Assembly (NCBI GenBank): GCA_031263435.1
Contig: JAISFT010000290.1
Span: forward strand, 1-5,818
DNA: 5,818 nucleotides
From: Treponema sp.
GTDB taxonomy: Bacteria > Spirochaetota > Spirochaetia > Treponematales > Breznakiellaceae
Direction of reading: 5' to 3'
Position 1 is the first letter of the stretch. Each line of letters opens with the position of its first letter. Of this stretch, positions 1-5,315 are shown piece after piece. The position numbers and the translations under genes were made by a program. Under the pieces are notes generated by a model. It saw nothing but the letters and a program-made list of their open reading frames with translations. It did not search any database and had not been told where the DNA came from.

Positions 1-128
1 AGGGCGCGGAGTTCGGCCAGAAGACGGTCAAAAACCCTTTCCCCGTTAAGCTCCAGGTTTTTCTTGTCGTAACCCATTCTGGAGCTTAGGCCGCCGGCCA
101 GGATCAGGGCGCTGTCCGCCGGTTTAAT
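1..128 (-). CDS. mobA: MobA-like molybdenum cofactor guanylyltransferase, N-terminal fragment
   Basis: MobA transfers GMP from GTP to molybdopterin to make the guanine dinucleotide cofactor used by formate dehydrogenases such as the one encoded upstream. The visible 42 residues carry the family's N-terminal nucleotide-binding signature, LILAGGLSSRMGYDKK (residues 8-23), including the GG and the RMGxDK segment. The rest lies beyond the left edge. The start is unusual: in this frame there is no ATG, GTG, TTG or CTG for at least 70 nt upstream. The best candidate is ATT at 128-126, which shares one base with the hydA2 stop (ATTAA) and sits 8 nt after a GGGGGAG ribosome-binding site. A start further upstream inside hydA2, or a sequence error, remains possible. 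Last visible gene of the operon; its role in maturing FdhF is inferred from context. The family call is firm, the start is not. Confidence 0.85.
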   Translation of the reverse strand, partial: MKPADSALILAGGLSSRMGYDKKNLELNGERVFDRLLAELRA

Positions 129-1503
129 GCGGGGCGCTCCCCCGGTAGCTGGTATGCAAAAGCTCGTGGGCCTTGTGGCTGTTGGGCTTTTCCAGGCACT
201 CTTTGTAGATCTTTTTTATGGCCCCGCTTTCGTGGGATTTCCGCTTGGGAAGCTCCCGGTCATGTTCGAAGATGGCCCGGCGCCGGCCCGCATAGGCTTC
301 GGCAGTATCGCTGTTGTCCAGGAGTTTCGGCTGCCCGCCTCCCGAAACACAGCCTTCGGGACAGGTCATCACCTCGATGAAGTGAAGGTCCAGGGTTCCG
401 GCCTTGAGCTGTTCAAGCACGGGTTCTGCGTTTTTAAGGCCCGTCACAATTCCTACCTTAAGGGTAAGGTCCCCGACCTGGATCTCGGCGGTGCGGAATC
501 CTTCCGTGCCCCTTACCGGCAGAATCTCCAATGCGTCATCGCCCAGCTCTTTGCCGGTGATGAGGGTGTAGCCTGTCCTGATGGCTGCCTCCATTACGCC
601 GCCGGTAACGGCGAAAATGGCGCCCGCGCCGGTGTACTCGCCCATTGGGTCGTCATAGCCTTCTTCGGGAAGGCCGGCGAAATCAATCCCGGCGTTCCTG
701 ATAAGCCAGGAAAGTTCCCGGGTGGTAAGCACCACGTCTATGTCGCGGTAGCCCGAGTCTTTCATCTCCTCCCGGTCCGCCTCAAAAGCCTTGGCGGTGC
801 AGGGCATGATGGAAACGCTGTAAATCTTGGCCGGATCCACCTTGTTGATCTTCGCGCCGTAAGTTTTAAACACCGCCCCGGCCATTTGCTGCGGGCTTTT
901 GCAGGTGGAAAGGTGTTTGGTGTAATCGCTGTAGTTGTTTTCCATGTACCGTACCCAGGCCGGACAACAGGAGGTAAACATGGGCAGCACGCCCCCGTTA
1001 GTAACCCTGTTCACCAGTTCGGTCCCCTCTTCCATGATGGTAAGGTCGGCGGAAAAATTGGTGTCGTAGACCCGGTCAAACCCGATCCGCCTCAGCGCGG
1101 CGGCCATTCTGCCGGCGGACAGGGTTCCGAAGGGAAGGCCGAAATCTTCCGCCAGGGCCGCCCGGACTGCCGGAGCCGCCTGGACTATGGTAAATTTGGC
1201 AGGATCCTTCAGGGCGGCTATAAGCTCGGCGATACGGCTTGTATTGTAGGCGGCGAACAACGGTTCCGTCACGGTTTCCGGAAGCGCCCTTTCTTCGTGT
1301 TTTCCGTTGTACAATTCCAGCCCTTGTTCCAGGACGGAAACATAGGATTTGCACTTTTGCACACATTGACCGCAGAATACGCAGCGATCACTGACGATCT
1401 GCTGTTTTTCACGGGCTTCGCCTTCAATCGCATATACGGGGCAGACCTTGGAACATTCCTGGCAACCGGTACAAAGATCCGGGTCTATATTGATGATGGC
1501 CAT
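124..1503 (-). CDS. hydA2: [FeFe] hydrogenase catalytic subunit, HDCR type
   Basis: A 459-residue cytoplasmic [FeFe] hydrogenase that interconverts H2 with protons and electrons at an H-cluster. The N terminus has two [4Fe-4S] ferredoxin motifs (C11-C14-C17-C21 and C41-C44-C47-C51) but no [2Fe-2S] or His-ligated cluster domain, so it is a short form, as expected for HDCR HydA2. H-cluster motifs are L1 TSCCPAW (177-183; C179 the proton-transfer Cys, C180 a ligand), L2 MPCTAKAFE (233-241; C235) and L3 EVMTCPEGCVSGGGQP (377-392; C381, C385). A C-terminal small-subunit-like region ends with the SHKAHELLHTSY signature. L3 has Glu383 where Gly is usual. The ATG at 1503 overlaps the upstream stop by one base (TAATG) and follows an AGGGAGGG site 5 nt away. 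Longer forms starting upstream lack the ferredoxin context. The hydrogenase call is very firm; the HDCR assignment rests on the neighbours. Confidence 0.96.
   Translation of the reverse strand: MAIINIDPDLCTGCQECSKVCPVYAIEGEAREKQQIVSDRCVFCGQCVQKCKSYVSVLEQGLELYNGKHEERALPETVTEPLFAAYNTSRIAELIAALKDPAKFTIVQAAPAVRAALAEDFGLPFGTLSAGRMAAALRRIGFDRVYDTNFSADLTIMEEGTELVNRVTNGGVLPMFTSCCPAWVRYMENNYSDYTKHLSTCKSPQQMAGAVFKTYGAKINKVDPAKIYSVSIMPCTAKAFEADREEMKDSGYRDIDVVLTTRELSWLIRNAGIDFAGLPEEGYDDPMGEYTGAGAIFAVTGGVMEAAIRTGYTLITGKELGDDALEILPVRGTEGFRTAEIQVGDLTLKVGIVTGLKNAEPVLEQLKAGTLDLHFIEVMTCPEGCVSGGGQPKLLDNSDTAEAYAGRRRAIFEHDRELPKRKSHESGAIKKIYKECLEKPNSHKAHELLHTSYRGSAPH
137..143 (-). promoter_or_regulatory. Ribosome-binding site deciding the mobA start
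   Basis: On the minus strand GGGGGAG lies within the hydA2 C-terminal codons, 8 nt before ATT at 128-126. It is the only Shine-Dalgarno-like stretch I see close to the MobA signature. It supports initiation at the non-standard ATT codon, coupled to hydA2 termination. Confidence 0.4.
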
Positions 1504-2066
1504 TATTTCCCTCCCTGTGCGGCGAGGCCCGCGACGGCCCCGGCTGCGCTTAGCGCTTCCATGGATTCTGCGGCAAGCCGCCTCTTTTCCGTAATTTCGG
1601 CGACCGTGTCCACCACGCGCAGCGCCTTGCTGGGGCAGGTTTCCACGCAGGCCGGCGAATCCCGTCCGGTTCCGGCGCAAAGATCGCACTTGAATACCGG
1701 GGTCTCGCCTCCTGTCAGTATTTCCTTCTGGGCAATGGAGATCGCTCCGAAGGGGCAGGCAAGGGCGCAGTTCCTGCAGCCTATACACCTGCTCCGGTTT
1801 ACCACTATGGCCCCGTCCCGTCTGACCAGAGCGCCGGTAAGGCAGGACTGGAGACAGGGCGCGTCCTCGCAATGATGGCACTGGACGGGCATAGAGACTG
1901 TTTCGGTACGCACCAGAAACAGATTCGGAATTAAATGCGACACTACTGCACCCGCGGTCCTGACATTCCCTTTTTGGTGGGCCGCAAAACAGGCCGTTTC
2001 ACAGGCCCTGCAGCCCACACACTTTTCACTGTCAGCCAGCACAAAGCGGGCTCCCGCTTCACTCAT
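1503..2066 (-). CDS. hycB: HycB-like four-cluster ferredoxin subunit (second copy)
   Basis: A 187-residue electron-transfer subunit with 16 cysteines in four motifs: C16-C19-C22-C26, C63-C66-C71-C75, C94-C97-C100-C104 and C127-C130-C140-C144. That is enough for four [4Fe-4S] clusters, the pattern of HycB/HydN/DmsB-type proteins. It should carry electrons between the hydrogenase and the formate dehydrogenase. It lies directly before hydA2, with the stop and start overlapping by one base. ATG at 2066 overlaps the preceding stop (ATGA) and follows AGGAGG by 6 nt. After the last motif there is a tail of about 40 residues whose final part (about 165-187) is rich in Ala and Gly, unlike the first HycB copy. 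In the known HDCR filaments the HycB-type subunits form the wire core, so the tail may matter for assembly; that is inference. Which numbered HycB paralogue this matches cannot be told. Confidence 0.93.
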   Translation of the reverse strand: MSEAGARFVLADSEKCVGCRACETACFAAHQKGNVRTAGAVVSHLIPNLFLVRTETVSMPVQCHHCEDAPCLQSCLTGALVRRDGAIVVNRSRCIGCRNCALACPFGAISIAQKEILTGGETPVFKCDLCAGTGRDSPACVETCPSKALRVVDTVAEITEKRRLAAESMEALSAAGAVAGLAAQGGK

Positions 2067-2380
2067 ACTATTCCTCCTTTCAATGTATTACCTCTCCATG
2101 AATTATTTCTCTCCAATAAAGGCAGCGCCGTTGCTGCCCTTATCTGTTTCTCTTTTATGTCTCCGCCTTCGGCGATCCGCTTTTCCGCCGCGTTCGGGCA
2201 GGAGACGATACAACCGGGTATGCGACCGCCTCCGCGGCGTTCACAGCCCGCGCATTTCTGCGTTTCCACCAGGATATCGCCGCAGACAGACACAATAGCG
2301 TCGTTGCCGCAGAAAACTTCGCAACGGGTCTGCGCGCAGGTTGTACAGCAGACCAGCAGCGGTTCGATATCACTGTTCAT
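2063..2380 (-). CDS. Small two-cluster ferredoxin-like protein, possible extra HDCR subunit
   Basis: A 105-residue protein I do not recognise as a named family. It has two cysteine motifs: C12-x2-C15-x4-C20-x3-C24 and C43-x2-C46-x10-C57-x3-C61-P. The text after C24 (GNDAI, then VETQKCAGC) follows dicluster ferredoxin spacing, so two [4Fe-4S] clusters are plausible. The two motifs match the second and fourth motifs of the neighbouring HycB proteins; the first and third types are absent. C11 and C33 are additional. The C-terminal 40 residues are charged and lack cysteines, and the last codons encode the AGGAGG site of the next gene. ATG at 2380 has no clear Shine-Dalgarno of its own, but an 11-codon ORF ends on it (ATGA). 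Its position inside the operon and its intact cysteine spacing argue that it is a real gene. It could be an extra electron-wire subunit, an assembly factor or a shrunken HycB copy. Confidence 0.82.
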   Translation of the reverse strand: MNSDIEPLLVCCTTCAQTRCEVFCGNDAIVSVCGDILVETQKCAGCERRGGGRIPGCIVSCPNAAEKRIAEGGDIKEKQIRAATALPLLERNNSWRGNTLKGGIV

Positions 2381-2412
2381 ACATCGCAGAACACTAAAGC
2401 GCTAGAAGTCAT
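2377..2412 (-). CDS. Possible 11-codon coupling ORF
   Basis: In the short gap after the first hycB gene, an ATG at 2412-2410 opens an 11-residue frame (MTSSALVFCDV). It is preceded at 6 nt by AAGGGG, whose A's belong to the upstream TAA stop. Its TGA overlaps the next gene's ATG in an ATGA junction. That would deliver ribosomes to a start lacking its own Shine-Dalgarno. Such a short ORF can arise by chance, and no function of the peptide is implied. Confidence 0.35.
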   Translation of the reverse strand: MTSSALVFCDV

Positions 2413-2422
2413 GGCTGTCCCC

Positions 2423-2941
2423 TTAAAGCGAAGCAGCCGTGACGGCGTTTCTGCGCTTTTCGGCAATACTGTCGTTCAGGGCATCCTCGGTAACCAGTTC
2501 CAGAGCGGCGGTGGGGCAGACCTTCACGCAGGAAGGGGAGTCCGCCACGCCCGCGCAGAGATCGCACTTGTTGGCAATTTTCCGGGGTGTGCCGTCGGGG
2601 AGCAATTCCCCGGTCTCCACAATTTCCACCGCCCCAAAGGGACAGGCGATGACGCAGTTCTTGCAGCCTATACACTTCTTCGTGTTAATCGCGGCCCTGT
2701 TTTCCTCAAAGCTTATGGCGCCAGAAGTACAGGACGCCTTGCAGGCCGGGTTTTCGCACTGGCGGCAGTGTACCGGGGCGCTTACCCGCGCCGTCTTTAC
2801 CATAAAAAGTTTGGGGTTAAAATTATAGCTGTCAGGATCGATTTCGAAGATATGTTTCCCCTCGTGGGCCACGACACAGGCTATCATACAGGTTCTGCAC
2901 CCGATACAGCGCAGCGGGGTCGCTTTTACAAACTGGTTCAT
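2423..2941 (-). CDS. hycB: HycB-like four-cluster ferredoxin subunit (first copy)
   Basis: A 172-residue iron-sulfur electron-transfer subunit with 16 cysteines in four motifs: C12-C15-C18-C22, C59-C62-C67-C71, C90-C93-C96-C100 and C126-C129-C138-C142. This is the arrangement of HycB/HydN-type proteins that accept electrons from FdhF. It follows fdhF immediately: ATG at 2941-2939 overlaps the fdhF stop (ATGA), and AGGAGG lies 10 nt upstream inside the fdhF end. An in-frame ATG at 3019 would add 26 residues, but they lie wholly in fdhF codons and lack family resemblance, so I reject it. After the last motif only about 30 residues remain, ending NAVTAASL. As the first partner gene after fdhF it most likely makes direct contact with the dehydrogenase, while the second copy sits next to hydA2; that division of labour is inferred from gene order. 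Confidence 0.94.
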   Translation of the reverse strand: MNQFVKATPLRCIGCRTCMIACVVAHEGKHIFEIDPDSYNFNPKLFMVKTARVSAPVHCRQCENPACKASCTSGAISFEENRAAINTKKCIGCKNCVIACPFGAVEIVETGELLPDGTPRKIANKCDLCAGVADSPSCVKVCPTAALELVTEDALNDSIAEKRRNAVTAASL

Positions 2942-5124
2942 GCTGATACAACCTCCTTTCCAATGTGCATACGTTCCCGTATGTCCGCATAGCGGCGGGC
3001 CACTTCTTCCTTTGCCCATTTCTGGTCGGGAATCTTTTCGATGCGGGCGGCGCAGTACTTGTATTCCGGCGTCTTGCTCTGCGGATCCAGGGACGAAATC
3101 GTAAGCTCGTTACAGGCGCCGATCCACCACTGGTAGGTCATGTATACCGCGCCCGTTTTGACCCGGGACGTCGGTTTGGCGCGGGTGTATGCGAAGCCGC
3201 GTTTTGAAAGTATCTTTACGATGTCGCCCTCTTTTACGCCAAGCTGCAGGGCCTGTTCGGGGGACATTTCCACCCAGCCCGGCTCGTCCTCAAGGTTGCG
3301 GAGCAGGCGGCAGTTGCCGGTCATGGTGCGCACCGAATAGTGTCCCACCTCGCGGACCGTGCAGAGGGTCAGGGGGAATTCGTCGTTTTCGACTTCGGTC
3401 GGCGGGTGGTACGGCGATGTTTTAAGGATGCCGATGCCGTCCGGCGTGGCGAATTTGCCGCCGGCATGGAGGAACATGGTCCCCTTGTCTTCCGGCCCCT
3501 TGTCCCAGCACGGCCACTGGATACTGCCCAGGGTCTCCAGCTTTTCGTAGGTGGCGCCCGTGAATTTAGGACAGAGGTCTATCATTTCGTTCCAGATTTC
3601 TTCCGTGTTGTTGTAGCGCATCTTGTAGCCCATCGCGGTTGCTATCAGGCTGGTGATTTCCCAGTCCGTTTTGACGTTGCCCACCGGTTCCAGAACCTTG
3701 CGTATCCGCTGGAAACCGCGGTCGGAGCTGGTGTAAACGCCGTCGTGTTCGCCCCAGGCCGTGGCGGGCAGTATCACGTCCGCATGTTCGCAGGTCTTGT
3801 TCCAGAAAATATCCTGAACCACGACAAAGTCGATCATGTCGAGGGATTCGCGTATCTCTTCCAAATCGGGGTCGGACTGACAGGGGTCTTCACCGGTGAT
3901 GTAGTAGGCGTGGAGCCGTTTGGCCGGGTCGCTTTCGTGCTGCACGAATTCCGGCGCCCGGGTAAGCTGTATGCCGGCCTTGCCGCTGAGTTTTACGCCC
4001 CAGGCCTTTTCAAACTTGGCCTGGATTTCGGGTTCGGTAACACTCTGGTACCCCGGATACACATTGGGAAGGTCCCCCATGTCGCAGGTGCCCTGCACGT
4101 TGTTCTGTCCCCGCACGGGGCCTGTGCCGCAGGCATAATGCCCGAAGTTGCCGGTAAGCATCGCCAGACTGCAGCAACACTTGACCGTTTCGACTCCCTG
4201 GGAGAACTGCGTAACCCCCATGCCCCACAGTATGACGGAATGTTTGGAGCTTGCGTACTTTCGGGCCGTAAACCTGATGTCCTCTGCGGAAAGCCCCGTG
4301 ATGCCCGCCGCGTACTCCGGGGTGTAGTCCTTTACGACATTCCAGAAATCGTCAAAGCCCTTCGTGTGGGCCTCTACGAAATCCTTGTCCATCAAGCCTT
4401 CGCTGATGATGACGTTGGCCATGGCGTTTACCAGCGCCACGTTCGTGCCGCCCTTGAGTTGCAGGTGCAGCTCGGCGATGCGGGCGGTCTCGGTGATCCG
4501 CGGGTCGGCGCAGATGATATAACAGCCCTTCTCTTTTGCCCGCACTATGCGCCGCGCCACGATGGGGTGGGATGACGCCGCGTTGTAGCCGATGTTAAAG
4601 ATTACTTCGGCATCCTCGATTTCAGGGATGGAGAGGGACATTGCGCCCTCGCCTATGGTCTGCATGGAGCCGACGACGGACGCGGCGTGGCAGATGCGGG
4701 CGCAGTGGTCCACGTTGTTCGTGCCCAGGACGGCGCGGGCAAACTTTTGCGTGATGTAACCGGCCTCGTTGCCGGGCCCGCGAGCGGACGCCGCGACAAG
4801 AAACGAGTCCGACCCCCACTTTTCCTTAATTTTCTTGAAGTTGCCCGCCACGAATTTGATTGCCTCGTCCCAACTGACCACTTCGAAGGGCGATTCCCTG
4901 CCGCCCTTGCGAATCATCGGTTCGCGCAATCTTTTGGTAAGAATTTGCGGGTCGTTGAGGTAGTCCCAACCGTACCAGCCCTTCAAACAGGCATTGCCGT
5001 CGTTGGTCCTGCCCTCCACCGGATGAACGTCCAGCACCTTATTCGCGCCGGCGTCGACGGTGAACAGGAGCTGACAGCCCGCGCCGCAGTAACAACAGGT
5101 CGTTTTGACCTCTTTTATTGCCAT
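2938..5124 (-). CDS. fdhF: Molybdopterin-dependent formate dehydrogenase (FDH-H type), Cys form
   Basis: A 728-residue cytoplasmic enzyme that interconverts formate and CO2 at a bis-pterin Mo or W site. It aligns by eye along its length with E. coli FdhF (715 residues). The N terminus binds one [4Fe-4S] cluster through C10, C13, C17 and C46. The metal-ligand position in VDHCARICHAAS is C145, encoded by TGC at 4692-4690, where E. coli has selenocysteine 140. The neighbouring catalytic His (H146) and Arg (R338 in GPVRGQNNVQG) are kept. The end (TYQWWIGACNELTISSLDP to YKYCAARIE) is the pterin-binding C-terminal domain. No twin-arginine signal is present. ATG at 5124 follows GAGAGGTG by 5 nt. Three consecutive cysteines (C316-C318) are unusual. 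First gene of the operon, downstream of a sigma70-like promoter. The HycB and HydA2 neighbours point to HDCR rather than formate hydrogenlyase. Family call very firm; direction of use in the cell unknown. Confidence 0.97.
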   Translation of the reverse strand: MAIKEVKTTCCYCGAGCQLLFTVDAGANKVLDVHPVEGRTNDGNACLKGWYGWDYLNDPQILTKRLREPMIRKGGRESPFEVVSWDEAIKFVAGNFKKIKEKWGSDSFLVAASARGPGNEAGYITQKFARAVLGTNNVDHCARICHAASVVGSMQTIGEGAMSLSIPEIEDAEVIFNIGYNAASSHPIVARRIVRAKEKGCYIICADPRITETARIAELHLQLKGGTNVALVNAMANVIISEGLMDKDFVEAHTKGFDDFWNVVKDYTPEYAAGITGLSAEDIRFTARKYASSKHSVILWGMGVTQFSQGVETVKCCCSLAMLTGNFGHYACGTGPVRGQNNVQGTCDMGDLPNVYPGYQSVTEPEIQAKFEKAWGVKLSGKAGIQLTRAPEFVQHESDPAKRLHAYYITGEDPCQSDPDLEEIRESLDMIDFVVVQDIFWNKTCEHADVILPATAWGEHDGVYTSSDRGFQRIRKVLEPVGNVKTDWEITSLIATAMGYKMRYNNTEEIWNEMIDLCPKFTGATYEKLETLGSIQWPCWDKGPEDKGTMFLHAGGKFATPDGIGILKTSPYHPPTEVENDEFPLTLCTVREVGHYSVRTMTGNCRLLRNLEDEPGWVEMSPEQALQLGVKEGDIVKILSKRGFAYTRAKPTSRVKTGAVYMTYQWWIGACNELTISSLDPQSKTPEYKYCAARIEKIPDQKWAKEEVARRYADIRERMHIGKEVVSA

Positions 5125-5243
5125 TAAAACACCTCTCTTTCAATAGCGCTTGTCCGTAAGCCGGATTCGAGCTCGCGACAACTCCAAATCAGCCCTTGCC
5201 CGTTAATCCTTCTCCGGAAATTCCAGACTTGTAAAGATATATC
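5125..5243 (-). other. Predicted 5' leader of the fdhF operon
   Basis: If transcription starts about 7 nt past the minus-strand -10 element, the mRNA has a leader of about 119 nt before fdhF. It ends with the GAGAGGTG ribosome-binding site and contains no convincing ORF. I see short self-complementary pieces only (CCGGA near 5214 with TCCGG near 5161-5165, and CGAGCTCG), and no long hairpin or U-tract terminator. It could hold a cofactor-sensing or other control element, but I cannot match a known riboswitch by eye. Confidence 0.35.
5214..5226. repeat. Imperfect 13-bp palindrome, possible operator
   Basis: CCGGAAATTCCAG pairs at five of six positions around a central A. It lies just downstream of the predicted fdhF start site and next to the -35 element of the divergent promoter. 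This is a reasonable place for a regulator, but a short palindrome like this also occurs by chance. Confidence 0.2.
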
Positions 5244-5257
5244 CAATGCAGTATAGT
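5229..5257 (+). promoter_or_regulatory. Candidate divergent promoter for the P-loop gene
   Basis: TTGTAA (5229-5234) and TATAGT (5252-5257) are 17 bases apart on the plus strand. The -10 matches consensus at five of six positions, the -35 at four. The -10 overlaps the minus-strand -10, so the two polymerases would compete for the same DNA. The predicted leader would be about 50 nt, A-rich before the gene. Confidence 0.5.
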
Positions 5258-5278
5258 ACGAGTATCGGGATAAGTCAA
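5250..5278 (-). promoter_or_regulatory. Sigma70-like promoter for the fdhF operon
   Basis: Read on the minus strand, TTGACT (5278-5273) and TATACT (5255-5250) are separated by 17 bases. Each differs from the consensus TTGACA and TATAAT at one position. It is the best promoter match upstream of fdhF. I saw no sigma54 GG-N10-GC element, the type that drives fdhF in E. coli. Confidence 0.7.
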
Positions 5279-5304
5279 TGAAAAATAAAAAAATCCTTAA
5301 TATT

Positions 5305-5311
5305 GAAGGAA
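5305..5311 (+). promoter_or_regulatory. Ribosome-binding site deciding the TTG start at 5316
   Basis: GAAGGAA lies 4 nt before TTG at 5316, and an in-frame TGA (5313-5315) directly precedes that codon. No other ATG, GTG or TTG lies between it and the Walker A motif in this frame, so this site fixes the start. Confidence 0.65.
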
Positions 5312-5315
5312 TTGA

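Noticed and set aside
127..1875. A 582-codon open frame on the plus strand
   Set aside because: It lies antisense to hydA2 and the second hycB, whose products have intact catalytic and cysteine motifs. The translation has no recognisable domain, and long antisense frames are expected in G+C-rich genes.
1504..1881. N-terminal extension of hydA2 to an upstream in-frame ATG at 1881
   Set aside because: The added 126 residues read through the second hycB in another frame and look like low-information Arg/Gly-rich sequence. ATG at 1503 has a good ribosome-binding site and begins the ferredoxin domain.
2942..3019. N-terminal extension of the first hycB to ATG at 3019
   Set aside because: It would overlap fdhF by 80 nt and add residues with no family match; ATG at 2941 has AGGAGG and an ATGA overlap.
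3340..4575. A 411-codon open frame on the plus strand
   Set aside because: Antisense to fdhF, with no recognisable motif; the minus strand encodes a clear formate dehydrogenase.
4600..4700. In-frame TGA selenocysteine codon or SECIS element in fdhF
   Set aside because: The frame is continuous, and the position aligned with Sec140 is TGC (Cys), so no recoding is needed.
5150..5200. tRNA-like T-arm appearance (minus strand GAGCTCGAATCC)
   Set aside because: The T-stem does not pair properly, the GTTCRA consensus is broken, and no anticodon or acceptor stem can be drawn around it.
5125..5280. Sigma54 promoter, as used by E. coli fdhF
   Set aside because: No TGGCAC-N5-TTGC-like sequence was found on the minus strand upstream of fdhF; a sigma70-like promoter fits well instead.
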